A stretch of 64,000 nucleotides of DNA. It comes from Brachypodium distachyon. Taxonomy: Eukaryota > Streptophyta > Magnoliopsida > Poales > Poaceae. The stretch lies in the NCBI RefSeq assembly GCF_000005505.3, contig NC_016134.3, forward strand, positions 17,900,624 through 17,964,623, in the 5' to 3' direction. The notes beneath the pieces were generated by a model. That model ran no database searches and was not told the DNA's origin. It saw only the letters and a list, made by a program, of their open reading frames with translations. Each line of letters opens with the position of its first letter. The first letter of the stretch is position 1. A program made the translations under genes and the position numbers. This document shows, one piece after another, positions 44,981-57,447 of this stretch.

Positions 44981-45257
44981 GGTCCATCCTGCTAAGTGGA
45001 CGAGAGCTGATTATTGTCCTTTGCGCCGTGTGGCTCGCAATAAGATGTTATAGCAAGCACGGGCGAAGCCCCCAAGCAGGTTGTGAGCCCAAAAAACAAG
45101 TAAAAGAGACCTTTGAGTAGAGAAGGTTGAAAGCTTTATTAAGTATCGAAGTACACGATTGGAATCTAAACAATTGAAGTCTTAGAGAAATAAGGATGCT
45201 AAAAAAGTTTGAAGGAAAAGTGGAAAAAAAGAACGCTGGAAAAACTTAGGCATAGAA
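44981..45257. other. Convergent gap of element A, right part
   Basis: No gene seen. An A-rich stretch (45095-45245) may hold the 3' ends of either transcript. Confidence 0.5.
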
Positions 45258-46697
45258 TCATCGCAGTTGTGCGACGTTCCAAGGCCTGCTGTAGGTGACG
45301 CCACTCTTCATGTCTTTGATATAGTAAGCGCCTCCCAGAATCACCTTGGTGACCACGTAGGGTCCCTCCCAAGGTGATTGGATCTTGTGATGACCCTTTT
45401 GCTTGAGTCGAAGTACAAGGTCACCTTCAGCGAAAGAACGGCTGCGCAACCGACGACTGTGATAGTTACGCAGGCTCTGCTGATAGACGACTGCTCGTGC
45501 GAGAGCAATGTTGCGAGCTTCGTCGATTGCGTGAAGGGCGTCCTCCATTGGCATGTCAACTTCCGGTCCAGAGTACGCCGTAACTCGGGGTGCGTTGAAC
45601 CGGACGTCGGATGGTAATACTGCTTCAGCGTCGTACACCATGAAGAACGGCATGAATTTGGTGTAGCCATTTGGAGTTGTCCGCAGGCTCCAGAGTACGC
45701 AGGGCAGTTCTTCAACCCATGCTCCAGCTGCGCGATGTAGGGGAGTCATGAGCCGTTTTTTGATGCCGACTGTGAGTAGGCCGTTCGCTTTTTCAACCTG
45801 CCCATTAGTCTGTGGATGCGCCACTGCTGCGTAATTGAGGTGGATCCCCTTCATTCGCAGAAATCTTGGAACTCGTTAGAAAGGAAGTTCGGCCCGTTGT
45901 CAGTGGTGATGCTGTGAGGAACCCCGAAGCGGAATATGATGGAGCGGATGAACGCCACGGCGATAGTTCTTGTGGCGTTTGTGATGGGCATGGCCTCGAT
46001 CCATTTGGTGAACTTCTCAATGGCGACAAGCAGGAAAGTATGACCTCCTTCTTTTGATCGTTGAAGTGGTCCGACCATGTCGAGTCCCCACTGAGCAAAA
46101 GGACAAGCCAATGGTATTGTTTTGAGTTCCAAGGCCGGGGCATGTGGCTTAGTTGTGAACATCTGACAGGCCACGCATCGGGTGACGATGTCAACAGCGT
46201 CTTGTATCGCTGTCAGCAAGTAGAACCCGGCTTCGAAATGCTTTTGCCGTGATAGCACGGCTGCTTGCGTGGTGACCACATGTGCCTTGATGTATGTCGA
46301 TCAAAATCTCCCATCCTTCCTCGGGTGGGATGCGCCGCTGCAGGACACCAGAAACGCTTCGTTTGTAGAGCTCACCTTCAATGATGGTGAAAGCTTTGGA
46401 TCGTCGGGCGATTCGTCGTGTTTCTGCGACGTCCGCATGTAGTTCTTGGCACAACATGTACGCAAGGAAAGGTTGCATCCAAGTTGGCTCAACCATGAGC
46501 ACCTCATCGGGCTCTTCTTCACCGGTTGCGACTGTGGGGTCGTCCGGTGAGTCAGGGTCGAGAAGTTTTTGCTCACCGTCGATCGGAGTCGACTTCTTGG
46601 GTGGTGACGTATTCCTCTCTTTGATGGATCTTTGGTGGATGACCTGTAAGAACACTCCGGACGGCATTGGGGAACGGGTCAAGCCAATGTTGGCCAA
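45258..46697 (-). pseudogene. Integrase of element A
   Basis: Minus strand: zinc region (GHHASSRAITAKAF, then CVACQMFTTKPHAPALEL), core GLDMVGPLQ (Asp), ITTDNGPNFLSNEF (Asp), then a frame break at ~45851, HPQTNGQVEKANGLLTVGIK (Glu), and C-terminal domain (GDLVLRLKQKGHHKIQSPWE, GPYVVTKVILGGAYY). The D-D-E triad is present across two frames. A shift near 46190-46279 also breaks the zinc region. Confidence 0.87.
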
Positions 46698-46772
46698 ACT
46701 GTCAGCCTCGTCATTGCTATTTCGTCCAATATGACGCAGCTTGCATCCTTCGAACTGGCCTTCCAGTACATT

Positions 46773-48595
46773 TTAGAGATCGCGATAAGCAATCATAGTG
46801 TCGGACACGGCATCACAGGATTTCATCTTCTGCTGAACGACGAGGTAGGAGTCACCGTATATCATGAGCCTGGTAGCCCCGCAAGCTTTGGCCATGCGCA
46901 TGCCATGCAGGAGGGCCTCGTATTCGGCTTCATTGTTAGAAGGGTTGTGAAAATGCATCTGAAGCACGTAGCGGAGTCTGTCACCTTTGGGTGAAATAAG
47001 CATGATGCCTGTGCCGGCCCCTTCATGCCGCTTCGACCCGTAAAAGTACATCGTCCATGAGCTGGACATGTTGGGCGGGCCCGGAGTCTGAGCCTCAGTC
47101 CACTCGGCGATGAAGTCGGGGAGCACTTGTGATTTGATTGATTTTCGTCGCTCATAGGTTATGTTACGAGCCGAGAGCTCGATTCCCCATTCGATGACTC
47201 GCCCAGTCGCTTCTGAGTTGTTCAGAATGTTGGCGAGAGGAGCCTCGCTGACAACCACAACTGTGTGTTGCTGGAAATAATGTCTCAGCTTGTGTGCTGT
47301 TAGGAAGACTCCATACGCAAGCTTCTGGTAGTGGGGATAACGTTGCTTCGTAGGCGAAAGGACCTCACTGATGTAGTATAATGGGCGCTGAACGTCGTGG
47401 GTCTTGCCTTCTTTGGCTTGCTCAACTACGATCGCTGTGCTAATCACCTGGGTGGTGGCTGAGATGTACAGTAGGAGCTGCTCATCTTCTTGTGGGGCGA
47501 CGAGAGTCAGCGAGGTTGACAGCAGGCGCTTCAAGTCTACGAAAGCAGCACTGGCCTCTGGGGTCCACACGAAATCTTCTTTCTTCTTTTTCAGAAGATG
47601 ATAAAAGGGCAAAGCTTTTTCGCCTAGCCTACCGATGAATCGACTCAAAGCCACGAGTCGGCCTGTGAGCTGTTGCAGCTCATGAGTTTTAGTCAGCTCC
47701 TTCATAGTTAGGATAGCTCTGATTTTTGTCAGGTTTGCTTCAATGCCTTGAGCCGCCAGGAAATATCCAAGGAGTTGCCCGGTGGGTACCCCGAAGGAGC
47801 ACTTGGTGGGGTTCAACTTGATTTTGTACTTGTCAAGGTTGTTGAATGTATCCCGTATGTCGTCGAGAAGCGTTGCTTCTTTCTTCGTTTTAATGACGAT
47901 ATCATTGATATAAACTTGGACATTGTATCCCAATTGAGGCTCTAGGCATGCCTGCATGGAGCGCTGATAGGTAGCACCTGCGTTTTTTAGCCCAAAAGGC
48001 ATTGTGTGTAACAGAAAACTTCGTATGGAGTGACAAATGTTGTCTTCTCCTCATCTTCGACCTTGAGTCGAATCTAGTTGTAACTTGAGTAGGCATCCAA
48101 AAAGGACAATCGTTCGCAGCCGGCGGTTGAGTCAACGATCTGGTCGATCAGCGGCAAAGGGAAGTGATCCTTTGGGCAGTGCTTACTAAGCGACGTGAAG
48201 TCGACGCACATACGCAGGACAGTGGTATTCTTCTAGGGGACAAGGACGGGGTTTTCTACCCAGGTCGCTTGTTTTATCTCCCTGATTTAGCTTCGAGGGG
48301 TCGTTTAACTTCTTCCCCGATGGCTTTGCGCTTTGGTTCTGAGAAACGCCGCATGGGTTGTCGCACCGGCTTTGCGTTCTCGTCCACTTTAAGCGCGTGC
48401 TCGGCAAGTTCCCTGAGAATTCCTGGCATGTCAGCTGGCACCCAGGCAAAGATTTCCCAGCGCTCATGGAGGAACTCGACGAGCGCTCTTTCCTATGTAG
48501 GAGGAAGGCTTGTTGAGATGATAGCAGTCTTGCTGGGGTCAGTCGGATGGACCTGCACCTCCTTGGTGTTCGCTTTCTTGTTGAACTCGGGCTGA
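46773..48595 (-). pseudogene. Reverse transcriptase and RNase H of element A, active sites lost
   Basis: Minus strand. RT: PLPLIDQIVDSTAGC (~48130), MPFGLKNAGATYQRSMQACL, VQVYINDIVIK (47910; Asn replaces the first Asp of YxDD), CSFGVPTGQLLGYFLAAQGI and LLKKKKEDFVWTPEASAAF. RNase H: TMYFYGSKRHEGAGTGIML (Tyr replaces the first catalytic Asp), NNEAEYEALLHGM and MIYGDSYLVVQQKM. From 48002 leftward the frame is open for 409 codons; stops lie upstream. Two catalytic losses make the enzyme inactive even if expressed. Confidence 0.88.
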
Positions 48596-48606
48596 TGAGC
48601 CGGATT

Positions 48607-49300
48607 TTAGGCGACGGGTGATTGCTCTAGACCAGTTGAAGCTTTTAGCTGCTCGAGCTCTTCATGTATGCCCAAGGACTCAGAGATTTTATGAAACTCC
48701 TTGTCGCAGCTATCTGAGCGTTTGAAGTTCCCCGAAACGGTGATCACGCCGTTGGGCCCTGACATTTTGAGCTTGAGGTAAGCATAATGCGGGACCGCCA
48801 TTAAGCGAGCCAGCGCGACTTGACTCAGCACTACGTGGTATTGTGAAGGCCAGTCGACCACTTCGAAGTCGAGCCTTTCACGCCGAAAATTGTCGGGTGA
48901 GCCGAATACCACGTCAAGGCTGATTCTTTCCAGGGGCGTGGCTGCTTTGCCCGGGAGGATGCCGTGGAAGGTTGTGTCCGTTGCAGGCAGCTTTGTCATG
49001 GAACGATTCATCCCTCGGAGGGTGTCAACGTACGTAAATAAGGTTGAGACCGCTACCACCGTCGACAAATACTTTGTTCATCATGTATCTGCCGATCTGG
49101 GCTTCGAGCACTAGAGCTGCGTGTCCAGGTCGTGGGACTCTGGGAGGGTGATCCTCTCGAGAGAAACTGATTTCTGTTTCAGACCAATCAAGGTATTGTG
49201 GCACAGCTGGTGGCGTGGCCATGGCCATATGCACTTGTCGGGTTTTAGCTTCTGAACCCGGTTTGTTGGCATGCCCTTCTGAATCATGCACACGTGACCT
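48607..49300 (-). pseudogene. Protease region of element A
   Basis: Minus strand: MNKVFVDGGSGLNLIYV (active-site region, ~49080), a frame break, then PLERISLDVVFGSPDNFRRE, DWPSQYHVVLSQVALARLMA and YAYLKLKMSGPNGVITVSGN, a retropepsin-like domain as in other grass gypsy polyproteins. The Asp is present. Confidence 0.8.
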
Positions 49301-49804
49301 GCTGGGGCTAGATACGACTCGACAGTAGCAGGTGTTGGTTTCGAAGAGTGGTTCAGTCCTTCAGCCAGCTTGGTTTGGAGCAGGCGAGCCGATGAAGCTC
49401 CGATGGCCAGAGTCGCCAAAAGCTGAGCTGGTGGTAACATGGTGACTCCATTGCCAGGGTAATGGGGATAACCCATGTGTACGGATGTTTGTTGTGCTCT
49501 ACCAAACTTGAGATGTTACTCCTTAAATCACCTACACTCCCTCAGAGGATGGCTAGGCTTAATGTTGCCTTGTTCGTCTTTGTACACATGGAATGGGCAA
49601 GGAGCAGCTAATTGCTGAGAGAGTGTAAGCTGGCCTCCCTTGCATAGCCACTGAGGTTTAGGCCTGCGAATTTCGCCGCTGCGGTCACTTTCTACTTGAG
49701 AAGTGGCTGCGACAAAATCGGGTGAGGTTGGTTCCTCAAACGTTCGACCCTTGCGCTTCTCGAAGGCGCGATCTGTGCTACCGACTGGGGATCGACCACG
49801 TTCG
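49301..49804 (-). pseudogene. Gag of element A, part after D3
   Basis: Minus strand: RGRSPVGSTDRAFEKRKGRT, PFHVYKDEQGNIKPSHPLRE and a decayed linker. It continues gag from 52897 once D3 is removed. A classical CCHC knuckle is not seen; HPLRECR may be its decayed remains. Confidence 0.7.
49800..49804. repeat. Left TSD (GTTCG) of D3
   Basis: Perfect match to 52892-52896. Confidence 0.88.
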
Positions 49805-52800
49805 TGTAACATCCAGAAATTTCAAACTTTTACATATGCATTGCATCCATGAGCATCATGCCACAATTGCATATTCGAATTCAAATTTTGAATCTCAAAA
49901 GGCTTTGGAAAGATTCATTATTTCATTTTAAACCCTAGGGATTACAACCATATGAGCTTTGGATTTTCAAACCAATAGGTTTTATGTATAAAAGGGGCTT
50001 AATGCACATATAAGCCATCCCATAATTTTTGGTTAATTATTTGGAGTTGAAAAAATATTTTATTTAAATGGATATATAGCCCTAAAGGCATTTATAGGGC
50101 AAATGTATTTTTATATATTTTATTTTGAGGGGAAAATACTCCCAAAAGTTGTATCATGGTGGAACATGATTTTACAAATTTTCTGGGATTTATTTGGACC
50201 AATTTGGAGTTCAAAATCAAAAGTTATCAAAGAAATAGGAAAAGGGAAAAAGAAAAGAAAAAAAAAGGGTGAATCGGACCGGTCCGACCGCTTGGGCCGA
50301 ACCGGCCCCGAACCGGCCGAACCGGCCCGACCGACCGAGCCGCCCGCGCGCGCGCCTGAGCCAGCGACAGGTGGGGCCCACCTGTCGGGGTCGTCCCCTA
50401 CCTCGGGCAAGCGCCCGAAATCGCGCCGCCGTCCCCGCGCGTGACCGCCGCGCGCCATCACCGGGATCCGCCCCTCCCGACCTTCCCAAACCGAGCCGCT
50501 CGCGTCCTTTTAAAGCCCGCGACCCCCTCTCTTCTTCCCCTCTGCTCCCCCTCGCTATCACGCTGCCAGGCCGGCCCGATTCTTCGCCAAAGAGCTCCGC
50601 CGCCGCCGCCACTCTCGCGCCGCGCCCGACCACACCGGTGAACCCTCTTCGACGCCACCGCCCTCCCTCTCCTTTTCTCTCTCGCGCGCATCTTTTGACG
50701 TGCTTTTCCCTTCGTTTTGCGCGCTGCAGCACCCCGCCGACCACCGCCCGAGCTCGCTGGAGTCCGCCGCCCGCGCCGCCCGCTCGTCTTCGACCTAAGC
50801 GAGGACTCCGACCGCCCGAGCCCGCGCCGACCGCGCCCCCAGCACCGCCGTGCCGTGCCGCGCGCACCCGCGTCCTCCCCGACGCCCGAGGTCCACCCGT
50901 ACGCCACCCGCCTCCACGCCCGAGCCGCGCCGCCGCCGGATTCCGTCGCCGGAACCCTAGCCTCGACGGTGAGCCCCCTCGTTCAATCTCGTCCGTCCAT
51001 CCATCTCCAACGGTGTAGATTAGATCTCTTTTATTTCACTTAAATGAACCGGTACGCACCAATCAGGAGCCGTCACGTGTCACTGCGTAAATAAAATGAA
51101 AATGTAATTTTAATTCCCCGGAATTAATAAAAGGCACTTTTGCAGAAAAGCCCCTGCAACTTCAAATGATCATAACTTTAAATCTGTTTGGCCAAATTTA
51201 ATGATCCACACCTTTTTGGAATCCTTAGGAAATGTAGAATCTTTTGGCACTGTCCAAATTCAAATTTGAATTTTTGAATCACATTCAAATTACAGATTAG
51301 GGTTTTATGCCATTTAAATCATAACTATTTATTTAGAAGTCCTTTTTGAATGAAACCAATGCCCAAAATTTTGTTTTATTGTCCCTTGTCCAATGGGATA
51401 GAGAAATAAATATTTTGAATTAATCTATTTGGCTGATGCCAATAAAACCTCATTTTAGGATTTAAACCCTAGCCTTTGCTTTTGCTTAAAAACCCTAATT
51501 GCATGTGCTTAATTCTCAAGGCCTTGGATCAGTAGATCACCCAAATAAAATAAACCAAACTCATGTCACATGTTTTGCATTGCATCATGACATACATATT
51601 CTTTTGCTTGTATGGTGTGTTTATGTATGTGTATGTTTGCTTGATTGTATAGTTTTCTCGGAGAGCGAATTGTGTGATTGCGAAGAGTGTTTGAGTACCA
51701 ACTACTATCAAGGCAAGTTCACTTTGATCATTTATCCTATTATTTTATTATGCAGTAGCTTTTATTAGTTGCATTCTTAGGATTATTACTGTATCTATGC
51801 TAGCTATGATCTGTCCTAGTAGTATAGGATACCCTTTGCCATGTCCACACCACCAATCGCCATCGTAGTAGTAAAATGCTATGCTATGATAATATACGAG
51901 GGTGGTATTATCACAATGTGATACTATTGAATTACAATATGATTTTCCTAGTGTATGGCAAAACTAGTAATTCAATGAATCGTCCTGGGTGGGCTGCTTT
52001 GAGTATTCGGATGTCGTGACGTTAGGTCCATTTCTATGAGGCCTGCTGAGTCGTCTCTCCGTGCGATTCGGGAGCATCCATGGTCGTCTCCCCGTGCGAT
52101 TCGGAGAGCGCCTGCGTCACAATGTGGGATGCCACCCGGGGTAACCAGAGACTGGACTAGTTTCCTGTTTAGTAGCTTCCAGTACAACCACATGATATTA
52201 TGGGCTCTGCCAGGATGGATGTAAAAAATATGAACCCGGATCCGAGGTGACATCGGTATGTAGCAGTGTAGGTGGGGGCGCGTCCCTCAGGTGGTCTGGG
52301 GGATTATGTTCTGAAAATTCCTGTAGTCGATGCCGTTGCTACTCTACCCTGAGGACAGTAAGGGATTAACACGTCGATTTCTTGTGGGTAAAGTTTACCA
52401 CCTCTCGAGAGTGTCAAACTAAGTACTTAGTCAAACCCCACCTAGCCAAATACTACATATACTTGATAGGATCTGTTATATCTCTGGTGAACTTGCCAAT
52501 ACATTCAAATGTATTGACCACGTAGTGGCTGCAATTAACAATGCAGGTGGATCCAACGATGAGTGAGGTTCGTCGTTTTGTCGTGGGTCATGTGCTTACA
52601 TTCCAACATGCTCTACCCTTGGAGTAGTGTGGCCCTTATGATCTACCCTTTTTCCGCTGCAGTTTTGAAACCTTGTTTTAGGATGATGAAACAATATTTG
52701 TTTTATGCTGGCCCAAGAGGTCATGCGAGGTTGTAAGTACTATTTAAATTCTGGATGATGCGATGTAATAAAGTACTTAGACCTTTGTTTCTGTATATTT

Positions 52801-52891
52801 CATCATGAAATTGTGTGTGCTAGTGAGTCGATCCAGGGACTAGTACAGTAAACACAGATATCGAACCCTAGTAAGGGGAAGGATCACTTCA
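49805..52891 (+). mobile_element. Solo LTR D3 (family D)
   Basis: 3087 bases, TGTAACATCC to GGATCACTTCA, no internal DNA, perfect TSD. Homologous along its length to D1 (opposite orientation). The GC-rich segment (50280-51000) produces long meaningless frames in all phases. Inserted in the gag of A. Confidence 0.9.
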
Positions 52892-52896
52892 GTTCG
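52892..52896. repeat. Right TSD (GTTCG) of D3
   Basis: Perfect copy of 49800-49804. Confidence 0.88.
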
Positions 52897-53443
52897 TTGC
52901 GGACTGAGTCCTCTCCATCAGCCCATCGGTTAGTGATTTCCATCAGATAGCTGATGGTAGAAGGTCGAACGCGATCCAATTCTTCCTCGAGCTCGACTCG
53001 ACGAAGACCTCGTTTGAATGTGTCTATGGCGCTTTCATCTGAGATTTCTTCGGGGGCATGCTTCGTGTTGGTCCATCGCTGGATATAGGAGCGGATAGAC
53101 TCTCCTTCGCGTTGAATGCACGATTGAAGTTGTTCAAGAGATACTGGTCGCTTATACGTGGCTTTGAAATTGCGTCTAAAATCCTTTACCAGCTCGTCCC
53201 ATGAAGTGACCTCGCCATCGTGTAGGCTGTTCAACCAAGTACGAGCCGGACCCCTGAGCTGGAGTTGAAGGCACTGCATAGCGGTGGTTCGAGTTCCGCC
53301 CAGGCATCAAATCCCGGTGAGGTAGTCCTCCAGCCAGGTCCTGGGCTCCTGCGTGCCATCGTATAATGCCAGGTCAGCTGGCGGCTTGAATTTTCTTGGC
53401 ATCCTGGTTCGGCGAATCTGACGACTGAAACATGGTGCTCCAC
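52897..53443 (-). pseudogene. Gag capsid region of element A
   Basis: Minus strand: CLQLQLRGPARTWLNSLHDG, SWDELVKDFRRNFKATYKRP, SYIQRWTNTKHAPEEISDES and LDRVRPSTISYLMEITNRWA, the retrotransposon gag fold. One frame to 53279, shifted upstream. Continues at 49804 after D3. Confidence 0.85.
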
Positions 53444-54560
53444 ACGTTTCGTGATCTGACTCAGGAGAGTCCTCCCTGTAGCCGGCTAGGCGGCTAATGA
53501 CTCGACGAGGAGATTGACTATTTCTACAAGGGTTTGGCTCGTGTTCGTTTTATCCCGAAACGGGCAATCGATGTTCACGCTGAGGCTCGTCATTCGTATG
53601 AGGTGGAGCTAACGGGTTTTGATTGATGCAAGAAGCCCCTGCTTTAGCCAATCCTTTTAGGATTTGCTTGCGGACGCGCCAGCACGGCTCATTGTCGGGC
53701 AGTGGGATTGACTGAAGATAAGTACTCGCCGCACTGAGTGCCTCTTCAGTAATCCCAAGTGTCGCATCGTTGCGATCATCTGCATCATGAAGCTTGAGAA
53801 GAGATCGCGAACCGCGTAGGTTCTGTCTCCCTCGGGCAGTTTATAGAAACGAGACCTGCGATCAGCGTTTCAGAGAGGGAAGGCGCTTTTGTGCGAAGTG
53901 TCGGATGATTCTAGCCGAGACTTCCCAGACGCTTGAAATTCCTCTTCTATCTTTTTAAGTTTGTCGGCTTCGTGCTTCTGCTGCTTGACAAACTCTTTTT
54001 TTCTTTGATCAAGTTGAACCGGTTCCTGGCTAAGGAATTTCATACAACTTTAATTCCGCAGGAGTGGGGTCTTTCACGAGGACTCCCGTGTCAAGGGCCG
54101 CTTGGACCCACACCTTCTCCGCTGCTGAATGTCCACCTTGCAGGTTTGCGATGGTATCCGCGTCGCTTGGGACGGGGCTTTATGCACAACAAGGTGGGTC
54201 TGCTTTGACTTCAGAGGTAGTCCCAAGGGAGACTTGCTCTGCTTCGTCGAGTGGTCTCGCCGAATCTGTTGGCGAGACTTTTCTTGAGGGTGAAGGAAGA
54301 GGCGACTTCTCCAGAGTTAGAGCAGTCGGACCCGTCAATCGAAGGATACCGGATCGGTCGACTCGGAGATGGAATTCCCCGAACACGAGGTCCACGCCAG
54401 CGTCAAGCGCGTCGAAAACCGCGCGGCTAGCTGGGGGGTGAGCGGTAAAGTGGAAGGACCCGACGGTCATCGACTCCGCCTGAGTCGACGACGGGTTATA
54501 GGAATCTGAAACCGCAAAGGTCGTGTCTCCAACACACGTCTTTCCCACAGACGGCGCCAA
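53444..54560 (-). pseudogene. Gag 5' part and leader of element A
   Basis: Minus strand: after the primer site a frame reads VGDTTFAVSDSYNPSSTQAE, SFHFTAHPPASRAVFDALDA and LVFGEFHLRVDRSGILRLTG (54530-54300), then a charged coiled-coil-like stretch (LDQRKKEFVKQQKHEADKLK, ~54020-53950). Stops and shifts prevent one continuous frame. Confidence 0.65.
54543..54560 (-). other. Primer-binding site of element A
   Basis: Minus strand TTGGCGCCGTCTGTGGG directly after the 5' LTR; this type is common in plant gypsy elements. Confidence 0.75.
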
Positions 54561-55054
54561 TGACGAAGGGGTGACTTTGACAATGTCCATATTGATGGAC
54601 TTGTATCTAGGAAATATTTCAAGTGTATGTGTTCGTAAACTCGTCGGCTTACAAGGACACAGTGAACACGATTTACCCAAGTTCAGGGCCCTCGATGAGA
54701 TAATACCCCTACGTCCTGCTTGTCTGATCTGTATTGATGAGTCGATTACAATGGGGTGCCGCGAAGGCTAGATGCACAGATTCGATCTGGCGAGTGCGTC
54801 TAGGCGATTTCTAGCTAAGTTGAGGTGTCCCCTTGGCTCCCCCTCCTCGTCCTTTACAGATGCAGGAACCCAGATCTAAGGTAGAGTCCAAGTCGGTTAC
54901 AATGAGGAGATATACTCTAATTAATCTTCCTTATCTTGAATCGCAAGATTTGGCATGTAGACTCCTGGAGTCGTAGTAGGCTTCCTTGTGGGCCCCCAGC
55001 TGGGCCGTAAAGGGTATACTCGAGTCGAGTACATGGTTAGTCATAACCACGTTA
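54561..55054 (-). repeat. 5' LTR of element A
   Basis: Starts TGACGAAGGGGTGAC and ends CACGTTA in plus coordinates; the partner LTR ends CACGTCA, so the terminal CA became TA. Confidence 0.88.
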
Positions 55055-55059
55055 ACCGG
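55055..55059. repeat. Right TSD (ACCGG) of element A
   Basis: One transition from ACTGG (16631-16635). Confidence 0.8.
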
Positions 55060-57447
55060 CATGGCGGCAAGAGTCGACTTCACCAGCACCGACCTCCCCA
55101 CCTTGTCACCCTATTCCCCACCTTGTCAACCACCGAGCTCAACTGGTTGGCGTTGACTTTCCAAACACCCAGAGGCAGCCCCAGGTAAGTGCAAGGGAAC
55201 CTGCCCACCTCGCAATGAAGCAAGGAACCAACAAGGGCCTGCTGCTCCGAAGAGCAACGAATGAGGTGAGCCGAGCACTTTGAAAACTTGGTGCGCAATC
55301 CAGACGCCACCCCAAAGTCGCTAATGATGGCCGAGCAAGCCATAAGACCCTTCCGAGACGGTCTCAAGAAGGTAACCACGTCGTCAGCAAAGATGGAGGT
55401 ACGATGGCGAAAACCACGCTCCGAGAGGCGGGAAAGGAGTCCCTGCCTTGCCGCCATCTCAAGGAGACCATGTAGGATATCCATCAAAAGGATGAACAAC
55501 ATCGGGGAGAGGGGGTCCCCTTGACGAAGCCCATGACGGTGGAAAATGGTTTCACCAGGGATCCCATTCAACAACATGCGGGTGGTAGCCATCGAGAGCA
55601 AACCACAAATCCATGATTTGAAACGAGGGCCAAACCCGCTCTTCGTCAGCGTCTCTAGAAGGAACGCCCAATCCGCAGTATCAAAAGCCTTCGTGATATC
55701 CAACTTGAGGAGAACTGCGTCAATCCTCGCACTGTGCATCTTCCGGGCAGTGCTTTGGACAAGCATGAAGTTGTCGTGAAGGCAGCGACCCTTCACGAAG
55801 GTACACTGGTGAGCCCCCATAAGATCGGGCAGGTGCGGCGACAACCTCGACGCCACCACCTTGGCGAAGAACTTCGCCATGCTGTGGATAAGACTGACAC
55901 GCCTGAAGTCCCAAACCTCCCTAGCATCCTGCCGCTTCGGCAAGAGGGAGATGAGAGCCTTGTTAATCGCCTCCATACCATGGGTGTCCAGCCTCGTCAA
56001 AGCATGGAACACAGCCAGCACATCCTCTTTAATGGTGTCCCAGCAAACCACATAGAAACGCCCAGAGAAACCGTCGGGTCCAGGAGCCTTGTCCTGCTCC
56101 ATCGACCGCACCACCCCCCAGATCTCCTCCTCCAAAAAATCGGCCTCTAGACCACCAACATCGCAAGTCGGAACCTCAAGGGCATCGAGGTCCCGCGTGA
56201 ACGCCCGATCCGGTGCCGATCCCAGAAGGGAACCGAAAATATCACCCACGGCCCTTGCTTTGGCCTCATGATCCGTCACCAACACTCCGTCGACCGAGAG
56301 CTGGTCAATGAAGTTCTTCCGTCTACGATGACTCACCTGGAGGTGGAAGAACTTGATGTAGGCATCCCCTTCTTTAAGCCACAGCAATCTCGATCTTTGC
56401 CTAGCCATAGTCCGCTCCAAAGAAGCAAGGCCCAATAGCTTCCGCTTCAAGACCTTGCGCAACGCTCTATCCTCCGGGGACAAGGTACGACTCTCCATCG
56501 CAACATCGAGACGGAGAATGACTTCCGTCGCCACCAAGATTTGCAACTTTGTATTCCTCACGAACCGGTCTCTCCAGCTCTGAAGCCTCTTGGCCACCGC
56601 CCTTAGGCGAGCGTCGAACCGCACGAAGGGGTTGGCGTTGTCCGAGCCCCCCAACCACGCCTCACGGACCACATCCTGGAACCCCGCCACCTTGGGCCAA
56701 AAGCATTGGAAGATGAATCTACGGCCTCTCAGGAGCTGGGCCTCCAAGGCCAAGAAGAGCGGGCAATGATCCGAGGTAGTCATGCTAAGGGCCGAAAGGA
56801 AGGCGTCCGGAAAGCAAGTCTCCCAATCCTATCGAGCTTTTCGAGTGTCGCAAACTCCCGCTCATTAGACCACGTAAACCTGCGTCCATTAAGGTACAAC
56901 TCCTTGAGATCAAGGTCCCGAAGCACACGCCTAAAGCGCCCCATCATCCAGCGATTAATATTCAAATTATTCTTGTCACTAGTGTCGACAATTAAGTTGA
57001 AATCCCCAGCCAAGATCCACGGGCCGGCATGTAGATCTCTAATGTCCCGGAGCTCCTGGAGGAAGAGCACCTTGTCCGCGTCACTTTGTGGTCCGTACAC
57101 TACCATGAACACCAGCCCATCCTTGACCCATCACGGACAAACAATGTGCTCGTGTTCTCAGAAAGGTGCGGGCTGGAAAGGGTGACCTCCCCGCTCTTCC
57201 GCGCAATCAAAATTCCACCACGTGTGCCATCCGCCGGGAGAAAGGAAAAGGAGTCAAACCCCGGCCCCAAGCACTCATCCACGGTATACCAAGTAACCGA
57301 GTTAAGTTTAGATTCCTGAAGTCCTACAATATTAGCCCCCGAGGAGACCACCACTTGCCTCACTGCCGTACGTTTAGCTCTAGAGTTCAAGCCACGTACA
57401 TTCCACACAAGCAAATTCAAATTACAAGCCATGAAACCAGCCCACAC
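55060..57447 (-). pseudogene. LINE ORF2: endonuclease and reverse transcriptase
   Basis: Minus strand. APE-type endonuclease: NLLVWNVRGLNSRAKRTAV, NIVGLQESKL (Glu), a shift near 57110, VVYGPQSDADK, GPWILAGDFNLIV, then TTSDHCPLFLAL after another shift at 56783. RT: RRKNFIDQLSVDGVLVTDHE, MEQDKAPGPDGFSGRFYVVC, FVKGRCLHDNFMLVQSTARK, LKLDITKAFDTADWAFLLET, GLRQGDPLSPMLFILLMDIL, FADDVVTF (both Asp kept) and TYLGLPLGVWK. The 56783-55080 stretch is open for 567 codons. Continues at 16635. Confidence 0.9.

Larger units (their letters stand above)
16636..55054 (-). mobile_element. Ty3/gypsy element A, full length, with nested insertions
   Basis: Two LTRs of ~493 bases, a primer-binding site, gag-pol on the minus strand in the order gag, PR, RT, RNase H, IN, and an antisense gene between IN and the 3' LTR. 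Without nested elements it is about 10 kb. The LTR copies differ at roughly one base in ten over the first 80 bases, so the insertion is old. It hosts B (in the antisense gene) and D3 (in gag). Confidence 0.88.

Noticed and set aside
44776..45120. A 114-codon frame reading through the 52-base repeats
   Set aside because: Translation of tandem hairpin DNA only; no protein evidence beyond repetition.
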